Positions 1-5,915 of a stretch of 7,942 bases of DNA are shown in pieces (positions within the stretch are counted from its first letter, which is position 1; each line of letters begins with the position of its first letter). This stretch comes from an uncultured Desulfobulbaceae bacterium. GTDB lineage: Bacteria; Desulfobacterota; Desulfobulbia; Desulfobulbales; Desulfobulbaceae. A model generated the notes under the pieces. It was not told where the DNA came from. It saw nothing but the letters and a program-made list of their open reading frames with translations, and ran no database searches. The stretch is from the NCBI GenBank assembly GCA_947260045.1, contig CAMYOP010000246.1:1-7942 (forward strand), given 5' to 3'. Both the position numbers and the translations under genes were made by a program.

Positions 1-26
1 TTTGTATATCCATCAATTACTGTTGG

Positions 27-1307
27 TCATTTATTAAGTGAAGGCAGTATCGGATTAAGCCTGTTTTCTGAACGGGCAAATAACATATGGACATCACCAT
101 TATAGCGCTCCTGAAAACTTCCCTCACAGGAGGCAAGATAAAATTCCCACATTCTGATAAAACGATCAGAAAAGCCCATTGCTTTCACTTTGTCGAGGTT
201 CTCAAAAAATCGTTCACGCCATAACTTGAGTGTTTTAGCGTAATGGGGTGTTATGTCTTCAAAATGGATGAGTCGTAAATCGGTTTTGGCAACACTGTTT
301 GAAATTGCCGCAACAGAGGGTATGCAGCTGCCTGGGAAAATATATCGTTTGATGAAATCCACAGCGTGTTTATGGCGATTGAATTCATGGTCAGGCAAGG
401 TGATTGACTGCAATAGCATTAAACCATCTGGTTTTAAGAGCTTACAGCAGCATCGAAAAAAGGTGTCAAGGTACTGATGACCAACAGCCTCAATCATTTC
501 AATTGAGACAAGCTTGTCAAACTGGCCTCTGAGAGTACGATAATCTTGCTGGAGAAGGGTGATGCGGTCATTGAGTCTGTTTGTCTGAAAGAGATCGCGC
601 ATATAATGATATTGTTTGTCTGATATAGTTGTAGTCGTGACTCTGCATCCATAATTCCTGGCCGCATGCATTGCAAAACCACCCCAGCCACCACCAATTT
701 CAACGATATGATCAGCTGGGCTTAAACGCAATTTCTGGCAGATGCGATCAAACTTGGCCCGTTGCGCTTCCTCCAGAGAGGAGTTTTCCTGCTCAAATAT
801 TCCGCAGGAGTATCCCATTGTTTTATCAAGGAAAAGTTTGAAGAATTCGTTGGAGAGATCATAATGGGCGACAATGTTTTTTTTGCTTCCGCATTCAGTG
901 TTTTTTCGAAGTCTGTGAATAAGCCACATAAAGGGTGCCGTAATTTTTGACCAGCCGCCATCCATTTTTCGATTGAGGATGTCTGCGTTTAAAACAAAGA
1001 GTCGCACAACATTGGTCAGATTATCTGTGGACCAGTGCCCCTTCATATATGATTCCGCAGCACCCATACTTCCCTTGAAGATGATGTTTATATAGAGTTG
1101 AGGATCATGGATAGAAACCGACGCAGTGAGGCCAGATATTTTTTTTGTGGAACCAAACTGGTAGAGGGTTCCACAGTTATTGATGCTGAGGGAGCCGCGT
1201 TCCAAGCCGACAAACATCATAAATAAGGCTTTTTTACACCAGACTTGAAGTGGATTGAGAGAAAAATTTCTTTCTAAGTCATTGACTGCTTGGTATTTTT
1301 TACTCAT
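27..1307 (-). CDS. cfa: Cyclopropane-fatty-acyl-phospholipid synthase family methyltransferase
   Basis: A 426-residue SAM-dependent methyltransferase of the CFA synthase family, which adds a methylene or methyl group from SAM to the double bond of an acyl chain in a membrane phospholipid. The SAM-binding glycine loop EIGGGWGGFA lies at about residues 203-212. It is preceded by YDLSNEFF (149-156) and MGYSCGIF (164-171), and followed by IEMIEAVGHQY (269-279) and RYIFPGSCIPS (331-341), all in family order. Of the residues that bind bicarbonate in E. coli Cfa (C139, E239, H266, I268, Y317), the matches are C168, E273, I302 and Y356, but the His position is Gln300 (LLQSIT). The length is slightly above the roughly 380 residues of E. 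coli Cfa. The ATG shares one base with the stop of the DUF1365 gene (TAATG), so the two are probably translationally coupled. It is the last operon gene visible. The product could be cyclopropane, methylated or furan-precursor chains; the sequence does not decide. Confidence 0.93.
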   Translation of the reverse strand: MSKKYQAVNDLERNFSLNPLQVWCKKALFMMFVGLERGSLSINNCGTLYQFGSTKKISGLTASVSIHDPQLYINIIFKGSMGAAESYMKGHWSTDNLTNVVRLFVLNADILNRKMDGGWSKITAPFMWLIHRLRKNTECGSKKNIVAHYDLSNEFFKLFLDKTMGYSCGIFEQENSSLEEAQRAKFDRICQKLRLSPADHIVEIGGGWGGFAMHAARNYGCRVTTTTISDKQYHYMRDLFQTNRLNDRITLLQQDYRTLRGQFDKLVSIEMIEAVGHQYLDTFFRCCCKLLKPDGLMLLQSITLPDHEFNRHKHAVDFIKRYIFPGSCIPSVAAISNSVAKTDLRLIHFEDITPHYAKTLKLWRERFFENLDKVKAMGFSDRFIRMWEFYLASCEGSFQERYNGDVHMLFARSENRLNPILPSLNK

Positions 1308-2068
1308 TATTTATCAGCTGATTGTTGAGGGTGATCGTAATAAGGGGTTTTTTTCAGCCACAACCGAAAGGCCTGCCAGTATATCATTGAAAGAACCTTC
1401 AGGGTCATGGCTGGAAAACGGATTAATACTTTTGCAAGGGAGCCATTTGTGATTTCTTTTCGGTCCATGGTTAACTTTGCTTCAAAAAACTGTGTTGTCT
1501 CCCTGTAATTGATCATGTGAATATTGAGTTCTTCTCCTGGTTCGGGGAAGTGCCAGTCATACTTGAAGTTCATTTCCATAAATGGAGACACATGGAAAGC
1601 TTTTTGAAACTGAAATCGTTTCTGCTGACTTGTATCCAGGTTATCGGATTCGCCAAGTACATAAGAGTGACGCTCCAGCCAGGGCGTATTGGTAATTTCC
1701 GCTATAATATATTCTACCTGTTCTCCTTTCTGGTCGTAACAATAATAAAATGTAACTGGATTGAAACAGTGTCCGAAATAGCGGAGGTGGGTGAGCATCC
1801 GCACTGGGCCCATTGGCCTTTTCCCATATTTCTGTTCCACCTTATCCCGAACAGCCTGGTCAAGCGGAACTTGAGCTGGTCCCAGGTAGTCAGGTCGTTG
1901 AAAGCTGGCCAGGTTTGATTTTCCTACAGACCAGAGCCAGTACTTTTCAAAAAGAGCAGGGAGCTCTTCCAGATCAAGAAAGAGAAAAAATACAGAGTAA
2001 TTGAAAATATTTTCTTTTGGAAAATAGCGATGGTGATGGAGGTCTCCAATATAAATACAACTCTGCAT
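1307..2068 (-). CDS. DUF1365 family protein of the fatty-acid modification operon
   Basis: A 253-residue soluble-looking protein of the DUF1365 family (COG3496). No biochemical activity is firmly established for the family; it habitually sits between a COG2907 flavoprotein and a Cfa-type methyltransferase, as it does here. Family landmarks in order are the N-terminal IYIGDLHHHRYFP and VFFLFLDLEEL (5-36), THLRYFGHCFNPVTFYYCYD (93-112), EITNTPWLERHSYVL (124-138), FHVSPFMEMNFKYDWHF (158-174) and the C-terminal TLKVLSMIYWQAFRLWLK (222-239). A TTG at 2074 would add two residues, but I prefer the ATG at 2068: an AAGGAA ribosome binding site inside the end of the upstream gene stands 8 bases before the ATG and much too close to the TTG. 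Only two bases separate it from the flavoprotein stop, and its own stop overlaps the cfa start, so all three should be co-translated. Confidence 0.92.
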   Translation of the reverse strand: MQSCIYIGDLHHHRYFPKENIFNYSVFFLFLDLEELPALFEKYWLWSVGKSNLASFQRPDYLGPAQVPLDQAVRDKVEQKYGKRPMGPVRMLTHLRYFGHCFNPVTFYYCYDQKGEQVEYIIAEITNTPWLERHSYVLGESDNLDTSQQKRFQFQKAFHVSPFMEMNFKYDWHFPEPGEELNIHMINYRETTQFFEAKLTMDRKEITNGSLAKVLIRFPAMTLKVLSMIYWQAFRLWLKKTPYYDHPQQSADK

Positions 2069-2070
2069 TG

Positions 2071-3315
2071 TCAAAGTTCCTTCCCAAAATATTTACAGAC
2101 AGCCAGCCCGCTTTTTACTCCATCTTCATGAAATCCATAGCCCCAGTATGCCCCGCAGAAATGAGTGCGGTTGCGGCCGCTAATAATTGAGTGTGATTGC
2201 TGCGCAGGAACTGATTGTTTCATAAACACAGGGTGATGGTAGAGATAACGGCCAATGACCTGTTCGGATTGGATGGCATGTTCAAGATTCAGGGATACGC
2301 AATAGGTTTGGGATGCTTGAATATTCTGTAACATATTCATGTTGTAAGTTACTGCTGCACGATCTATGTGCTGTTTTTCCAGGAGATAATTCCAGCTGGA
2401 CCAGGCTGTTTTATTACGCGGTAGAACGCTATCATCTGTGTGGAGTACAGTGCTGTTTTCCTGATACGGTATGGCGCTGAGAATTCGTTGTTCATCTTCT
2501 GTGGGGTCGTCAAGGAGTTGTAACGCTTGATCGCTGTGGGTTGCCAGAATTACCTGGTCAAACTGTCTAACTGATTGATCTTGGCAATGGAGTACAACAT
2601 GCTGGTCGTTTCTCTCAACTTTTGCAACAGGACTGTTGAGTTTGATATGTTCAGCAAAGGGTTCAACAAGCTTTGTTACGTATTGTTTTGAGCCACCCCT
2701 AATCACCCGCCACTGGATGGGATTTGTTGGTTGTAAAAAACCGTGATTTTTAAAGAAGTTACCAAAGGTGCGGGCTGGAAAGTCCATGATCTTGCCAGGC
2801 TCTGCTGACCAGAGCGAAGCGCCAAGTGGTATTACAAAATGGTTGATGAATCTTTGGGAAAAGCCGTGGCTCGAGAGAAACACACCAAGTGACATATCTC
2901 CCTGTTCAGAGGTCAGATAGGTATCGAGGTTGCGGCGGAGTTTGAATATTTCAAAAAACATCTTCCAGTAAGGAAGAGACAGAATGTTTTTTCTTTGGGC
3001 AAAAAAGGTGTTGAGAGAATCTGAGCCATATTCAATGCCAGTTTTGTCACAGCGGACACTGAAGGTCATTGATGTTGGCTGGGAGGGAACGTTGATTTTT
3101 TCTAGAAGTTTGCAGAAGTTTGGATACGTTTCTTCGTTGTAAACAATAAAACCTGTGTCCACGTTATAGTGACCATCCTTGCTGGTAACATCAATGGTGT
3201 GCGTATGGCCGCCAATATAATCGTTTGCTTCATAAATGGTGATATTGTGCTCTATGTGAAGAAGATGTGCGCAGGTCAGGCCAGATATACCGCTGCCGAT
3301 AATCGCAATTTTCAT
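2071..3315 (-). CDS. FAD-dependent amine oxidase-fold flavoprotein (COG2907)
   Basis: A 414-residue flavoprotein with an N-terminal dinucleotide-binding Rossmann fold: IIGSGISGL (5-13) gives GxGxxG, and the acidic residue closing the beta-alpha-beta unit is E29 in IYEAND, followed by GGHTHT (35-40) and DTGFIVYNEETYPN (53-66). Central family blocks are GASLWSAEP (165-173) and WRVIRGGSKQYV (202-213). The C-terminal FAD-contact block is FCGAYWGYGFHEDGVKSG (386-403). The fold is that of monoamine oxidases and phytoene or fatty-acid desaturases. From family and context the substrate is probably a phospholipid acyl chain. A flavoprotein of this kind in an equivalent alphaproteobacterial cluster is, as far as I recall, the desaturase UfaD of furan fatty acid synthesis; that equivalence is inference. 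The ATG is preceded by AGGA with 5-base spacing. It lies 29 bases after the DUF2177 gene and 2 bases before the DUF1365 gene. Confidence 0.92.
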   Translation of the reverse strand: MKIAIIGSGISGLTCAHLLHIEHNITIYEANDYIGGHTHTIDVTSKDGHYNVDTGFIVYNEETYPNFCKLLEKINVPSQPTSMTFSVRCDKTGIEYGSDSLNTFFAQRKNILSLPYWKMFFEIFKLRRNLDTYLTSEQGDMSLGVFLSSHGFSQRFINHFVIPLGASLWSAEPGKIMDFPARTFGNFFKNHGFLQPTNPIQWRVIRGGSKQYVTKLVEPFAEHIKLNSPVAKVERNDQHVVLHCQDQSVRQFDQVILATHSDQALQLLDDPTEDEQRILSAIPYQENSTVLHTDDSVLPRNKTAWSSWNYLLEKQHIDRAAVTYNMNMLQNIQASQTYCVSLNLEHAIQSEQVIGRYLYHHPVFMKQSVPAQQSHSIISGRNRTHFCGAYWGYGFHEDGVKSGLAVCKYFGKEL

Positions 3316-3344
3316 TACAATCCTTTTGTCTTTTTAATCAAATT

Positions 3345-3761
3345 TTATTGTATCCATCTGTCCAGAAACGCCCCAGCCGTTGATACAGTACCACAGATAA
3401 ATATACCCCAGCAGATATCCACCAGAGACATACGCAGTGGCCATTTATCAACAAGGGCGTAATTGGTCATGTCATAGACCGCGTATAAAATAAAACCATA
3501 GAGGCCGCCCCAGATTAAAGCAGACGGAAATATACTCTCACTGCTAACGCGGGGAAGAACAAAGAGGATAATCCCCAGAGGAATGCAGATGTATACAATA
3601 ATAGCGGCCCACCATACAGTTTGATAGGAGCCCGATGATCCCCTGGAAAGCGTTCCCAATTCTGATTTATAGAAGTCGGACATCAGAAAACCAAGCCAAA
3701 AGAAGTCAATTGCAAGAAATATTGGCAGGGTGGCAAAGTAGACTTTAATGGAGTGAATCAT
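3345..3761 (-). CDS. DUF2177 family membrane protein
   Basis: A 138-residue protein of the DUF2177 family with four predicted membrane segments: about residues 5-28 (FATLPIFLAIDFFWLGF), 50-68 (WAAIIVYICIPLGIILFVL), 80-97 (SALIWGGLYGFILYAVYD) and 113-132. Family signatures are LAIDFFWLGFL near the N-terminus, YDMTNYALVDKWPLRMSLVDICWG (96-119) and the preceding GGLYGF. The molecular role is unknown; it recurs beside Cfa, COG2907, DUF1365 and DUF1295 genes, which suggests an inner-membrane accessory to lipid modification. The frame stays open upstream to 3857 and could give a 170-residue protein, but those extra residues overlap the DUF1295 gene and have no family likeness. The ATG at 3761 has GAGGAG 6 bases upstream, with that site fused to the DUF1295 stop codon (TGAGGAG), so this start is well supported. 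Confidence 0.9.
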   Translation of the reverse strand: MIHSIKVYFATLPIFLAIDFFWLGFLMSDFYKSELGTLSRGSSGSYQTVWWAAIIVYICIPLGIILFVLPRVSSESIFPSALIWGGLYGFILYAVYDMTNYALVDKWPLRMSLVDICWGIFICGTVSTAGAFLDRWIQ

Positions 3762-3771
3762 TGCTATCTCC

Positions 3772-4480
3772 TCATTTTTTTGGGGGAAGAGGGAAAAATG
3801 AGCTTGTTTTTCGGATATACGCCATGTATTCGGGATTGTCTGTGTACTTTTTTTCAAGCATAGGAGTGCCTGAAACCTTGAGAATAAGGTAGGTGATAGT
3901 CAAAGGACCGATAATGGTCCAATAGGCTCCTGGAACAGAAAGAGAGATTAAAAATATTCCCCACCAGAGAGTCACTTCCCCAAAATAATTGGGGTGTCTT
4001 GTAAATTGCCAGAGGCCTGTGGTCATTATTTTTCCTTTGTTTTCTGGACTTTTTTTGAAAACAAACAATTGATAATCGCCGAGAGCTTCAAAGAAAAATC
4101 CAAAAATCCAGATTGCAAGTCCAAGAATATCGAGAAAAGTGAGAGGAGGAGAGGGTTGTGAGATGGTCCAGGTGGAGGGAAGAGAAATAATCAGCAACAA
4201 AAAGCCCTGTAAGAGAAAAACCTGGAAAAGGTTTGCCACGATTGCGCCAGCCAATATGGAGCATCAGGCGCATACCCCATAAAATTACGAGATTAAGAAC
4301 AAGAATAGATCGTGAGCCTTGCACTCCCTGGACCATAAAGGCAGTGAGAGCAGCAAACACAAAACCACCACCCCATGCAATATCTGCAACGTCATTCCTC
4401 TTTTTATAAAGCGCAAAGAAGAACCAGGCTACAGCATAGAGTAGAATAACAAAACCCTGGTATGAAAGTACTTTCAGCAT
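3772..4480 (-). pseudogene. DUF1295 family membrane protein, disrupted by an internal frame-shifting deletion
   Basis: First gene of the lipid operon, related to the steroid 5-alpha-reductase/isoprenylcysteine methyltransferase-like DUF1295 family (COG3752). The N-terminal part runs from ATG 4480 (AAGGA just upstream) through VADIAWGGGF and LWGMRLMLHIGWRNRGK, then leaves the family sequence near 4230-4240 and would end at 4088. The C-terminal part continues in another frame from NLFQVFLLQG through the hallmark TTGLWQFTRHPNYFGEVTLWWG and SGTPMLEKKY to the stop at 3772. Family members have about 20 residues between RNRGK and LFQVFLLQG, including the conserved EDYRYxxWR motif; here almost nothing is left. 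The frame difference requires a loss of 3n+2 bases. About 59-62 bases fits, and would restore a usual length of about 255 residues. The downstream part has only a TTG (4254) as a start and no good ribosome binding site, so a two-gene reading is unlikely. An assembly error is possible but would have to be large. Confidence 0.82.
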
Positions 4481-4668
4481 AATCCTTTGGCGTAGAAGAC
4501 TTAGAGTAAAAATGCAAAGGAACCATTCTCAACAGCTTTGTAAATGCTTTAATTATTGATACAAATAAAACTTTAATAACTATAAAGCAAGTATTATAGA
4601 AAATAAAGGTAACCCTAATTGCAGACTAATTTAGCATCCGCCAGTTTCTGGCCGTCAATGAGGAATTA
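4481..4668. promoter_or_regulatory. Divergent promoter region between the lipid operon and the chalcone-isomerase-like gene
   Basis: An AT-rich 188-base gap between two divergent starts must hold the promoters of both units. On the plus strand, TTGATA (4556-4561) and TATAAA (4581-4586) form a sigma70-like pair with a long 19-base spacer. The overlapping TGATAC (4557-4562) resembles the TGATCC -35 element of promoters used by ChrR-linked sigmaE factors, but the fit is imperfect. On the minus strand a perfect TATAAT lies at 4597-4592 without a good -35, and a weaker TTGAGA/TACTCT pair lies at 4532-4527 and 4508-4503 (18-base spacer). A short hairpin, GCCAG-TTT-CTGGC (4640-4652), stands in the leader just before the AGGA ribosome binding site (4661-4664) of the plus-strand gene. 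No element is certain. Confidence 0.4.
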
Positions 4669-5253
4669 ATGATGAACAAAATACGTATAATTTTTATCTT
4701 TTTTGTAATTTTTATCTCAACCATCAGTTATCAGGCAAATGGTGCAAGCAATAGAGGAATTGGGTTTCAGGATGAAATCTCTTTGGAGGAAGTGCAGCTT
4801 TCATTGCAGGGAATTGGCATTCTTAAATGGAAATACCTGATCAATGTCTACCTGGTGGGGCTTTACAAACCAATAGATGTTCCTGTAAGCAGAGTGCTTG
4901 AGAACATTCCGAAGCGTTTGGAATATTATTTTTTCGTTGATATGAAAGCATCAGATTTTCAGGATACCGGCTTTGAGTTAATGGCCAGAAATGTCGGTGA
5001 GAAAAAAGCCAAAATACTCACACCGCAGCTCAATGCCTTAAACGCTCTGTATCAGGATGTCAAAGCAGGACAGCGCTACACCTTCACCTATCTACCAGGC
5101 AGAGGACTTGAGATGGCTTTGGACGGCAATGTCCTTGGCTTGGTTGAAGGAGCAGAGTTTGCTGCATCCTATCTCTCTATTTGGCTTGGCCCCGATCCCG
5201 TGAATACCAGTCTTCAGAAGGGCATGTTTGACCCTTCAACGAAAATTGAATAA
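4669..5253 (+). CDS. Chalcone isomerase-like exported protein
   Basis: A 194-residue protein of the bacterial chalcone-isomerase-like family (Pfam CHI_3 type). The first 25 or so residues form a signal peptide: MMNKIR, then the hydrophobic stretch IIFIFFVIFISTI, with likely cleavage after ANGA, so it should be periplasmic or membrane-associated. Family features are LQGIGILKWKYLINVYLVGLY (46-66), YFFVDMKASDF (87-97) and the C-terminal block LPGRGLEMALDGNVLG ... WLGPDPVNTSLQKGM. True flavonoid chemistry is unlikely; some members of the wider fold bind fatty acids, and its place opposite a fatty-acid modification operon suggests a lipid-related role (inference). There are two adjacent ATGs, 4669 and 4672. 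AGGA at 4661-4664 is 4 bases from the first and 7 from the second, so the second may be the real start. It is followed by the relic toxin-antitoxin locus, with no strong terminator visible. Confidence 0.88.
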   Translation: MMNKIRIIFIFFVIFISTISYQANGASNRGIGFQDEISLEEVQLSLQGIGILKWKYLINVYLVGLYKPIDVPVSRVLENIPKRLEYYFFVDMKASDFQDTGFELMARNVGEKKAKILTPQLNALNALYQDVKAGQRYTFTYLPGRGLEMALDGNVLGLVEGAEFAASYLSIWLGPDPVNTSLQKGMFDPSTKIE

Positions 5254-5289
5254 ATTGAGTTTTTCCCCTATGCAAAGACAAGAGTCGTG

Positions 5290-5309
5290 AATTCTATTTA
5301 TTTAGAATT
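5290..5309. repeat. AT-rich inverted repeat downstream of the chalcone isomerase-like gene
   Basis: AATTCTA (5290-5296) and TAGAATT (5303-5309) form a perfect 7-base inverted repeat with a 6-base loop, 37 bases after the stop codon. It has one G-C pair per arm set and no clean T-run, so it is at best a weak terminator for the upstream gene. It may have no role. Confidence 0.3.
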
Positions 5310-5346
5310 GTTATGCATTTTGTTTTGTGGTACAGTTTACTGTACA
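5308..5346 (+). promoter_or_regulatory. Promoter and YefM-type operator of the relic toxin-antitoxin locus
   Basis: A sigma70-like promoter can be read as TTGTTA (5308-5313), a 17-base spacer and TACAGT (5331-5336). Over and just after the -10 lies a perfect 16-base palindrome, GTACAGT-TT-ACTGTAC (5330-5345). E. coli YefM-YoeB represses its own operon through paired TGTACA hexamers whose centres are 12 bases apart. Here TGTACA (5341-5346) is intact, and GGTACA (5329-5334), one base off, has its centre exactly 12 bases upstream. The match in motif, spacing and position supports the operator reading. Confidence 0.6.
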
Positions 5347-5368
5347 TGTTCATGTTCATGTTCATGTT
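5345..5368 (+). repeat. Fourfold CATGTT tandem repeat
   Basis: Four perfect, uninterrupted copies of the hexamer CATGTT fill the space between the operator and the ribosome binding site of the relic antitoxin gene. The first copy overlaps the last two bases of the TGTACA operator hexamer. The repeats carry four ATG triplets, out of frame with the antitoxin start. Hexamer arrays of this kind can change copy number by strand slippage. Confidence 0.9.
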
Positions 5369-5379
5369 GGAGGTGATCA

Positions 5380-5631
5380 ATGGATACTATTACATATACC
5401 TCAGCTCGAGGTAACCTTGTAAAAACAATATAGAAAGTTTGTGACGACCATTCTCCTGTTGTTATTACCCGTAAAACAGCACAACCGCTTGTGATGATGT
5501 TTCTTGAAGATTATCAAGCTCTGGAAGAAACTGCTTATTTGTTGAGAAGTCCTAAAAATGCTCGTCGACTTCTTGAGTCTATCGCTGAACTTGAAGCTGG
5601 TGAAGGTTCAGAAAAGGAGCTTTTTGATTGA
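5380..5631 (+). pseudogene. yefM: YefM/Phd-family antitoxin, broken by a nonsense codon
   Basis: This is a full-length 83-codon reading frame for a YefM-type antitoxin, the DNA-binding and toxin-neutralising partner of YoeB. It begins MDTITYTSARGNLVKTI at an ATG with a strong GGAGGTG ribosome binding site (5369-5375), and is interrupted by TAG at codon 18 (5431-5433). Reading through gives KVCDDHSPVVITRK, then VMMFLEDYQALEETAYLLRS and a C-terminal NARRLLESIAELEAGEGSEKELFD, all typical of YefM. In relatives the region around codons 17-18 is usually a Met followed by an acidic residue, so at least one and probably two substitutions (ATG to ATA, GAG to TAG) are implied. The truncated product would be 17 residues and could neither bind DNA nor neutralise toxin. 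The stop overlaps the toxin start (TTGA), the usual coupled arrangement. The partner gene is also broken, so the pair is a relic. Confidence 0.88.
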
Positions 5632-5882
5632 AGCTCATCTTTGCTGAAAATGCATGGAAAGACTACCTTGACTGGCAGCAAACCGACAAAAAAACAATAA
5701 AACGTATAAACCTTCTTATTCGTGATATCCAACGTGTACCGTACGAGAGGATAGCTAAACCTGAGCCTTTATAACACGGTCTCTCGGGGTACTGGTCCCG
5801 CTGAATTACAGATGAACACCGAATTGTCTACAAAGCTGAAGATGATGCATTATTAATTGCTCAGCTTCGCTATAATTATTAA
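5628..5882 (+). pseudogene. yoeB: YoeB-family mRNA interferase toxin, broken by two nonsense codons
   Basis: This is a full-length 84-codon frame for YoeB, a ribosome-dependent endoribonuclease of the RelE superfamily. It reads KLIFAENAWKDYLDWQQTDK, then KTIKRINLLIRDIQRVPYER, then IAKPEPL, with TAA at codon 49 (5772-5774). It resumes HGLSGYWSR, has TGA at codon 59 (5802-5804), then ITDEHRIVYKAEDDALLIAQ and LRYNY with the terminal TAA at 5880-5882. In E. coli YoeB numbering, catalytic E46 and R65 and the terminal Y84 are kept, but the catalytic His83 is Asn. The initiation codon is TTG where ATG is usual, overlapping the antitoxin stop. The TGA is a likely CGA-to-TGA transition, since Arg is expected there. 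The 48-residue product would lack the active site. Three different stop codons occur in the two genes, so recoding is not a good explanation. Confidence 0.9.
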
Positions 5883-5915
5883 AATCCCACGCATAATATC
5901 AAATTCACGTCTCTT

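Noticed and set aside
253..477. Plus-strand open frames inside the cfa, DUF1365 and flavoprotein genes (for example 253-477, 1517-1918, 3169-3462)
   Set aside because: They overlap well-supported minus-strand genes, show no recognisable family sequence, and lack convincing ribosome binding sites.
3762..3857. A longer DUF2177 protein starting at 3857
   Set aside because: The extra 32 residues overlap the DUF1295 coding end and are not family-like; the ATG at 3761 has a good GAGGAG site.
3772..4254. The C-terminal half of DUF1295 as an independent gene
   Set aside because: The only upstream initiator is a TTG without a clear ribosome binding site, and the sequence begins in the middle of a conserved domain whose first half lies directly upstream in another frame.
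4640..4652. Riboswitch or attenuator before the chalcone-isomerase-like gene
   Set aside because: Only a single 5-base stem (GCCAG/CTGGC) is visible, with no conserved riboswitch core or terminator.
5346..5414. A 22-codon frame starting in the CATGTT repeats, giving MFMFMFMLEVINGYYYIYLS and two more residues
   Set aside because: It has no ribosome binding site, exists only because of the repeat, and overlaps the antitoxin start out of frame.
5535..5732. Minus-strand 65-residue frame across the toxin-antitoxin relic
   Set aside because: It is antisense to the recognisable YefM and YoeB sequences and has no likeness to a known protein.
5380..5882. Stop-codon reassignment or programmed readthrough explaining the in-frame stops
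   Set aside because: TAG, TAA and TGA all occur inside the two frames, while neighbouring genes use standard stops, so loss of function is simpler.
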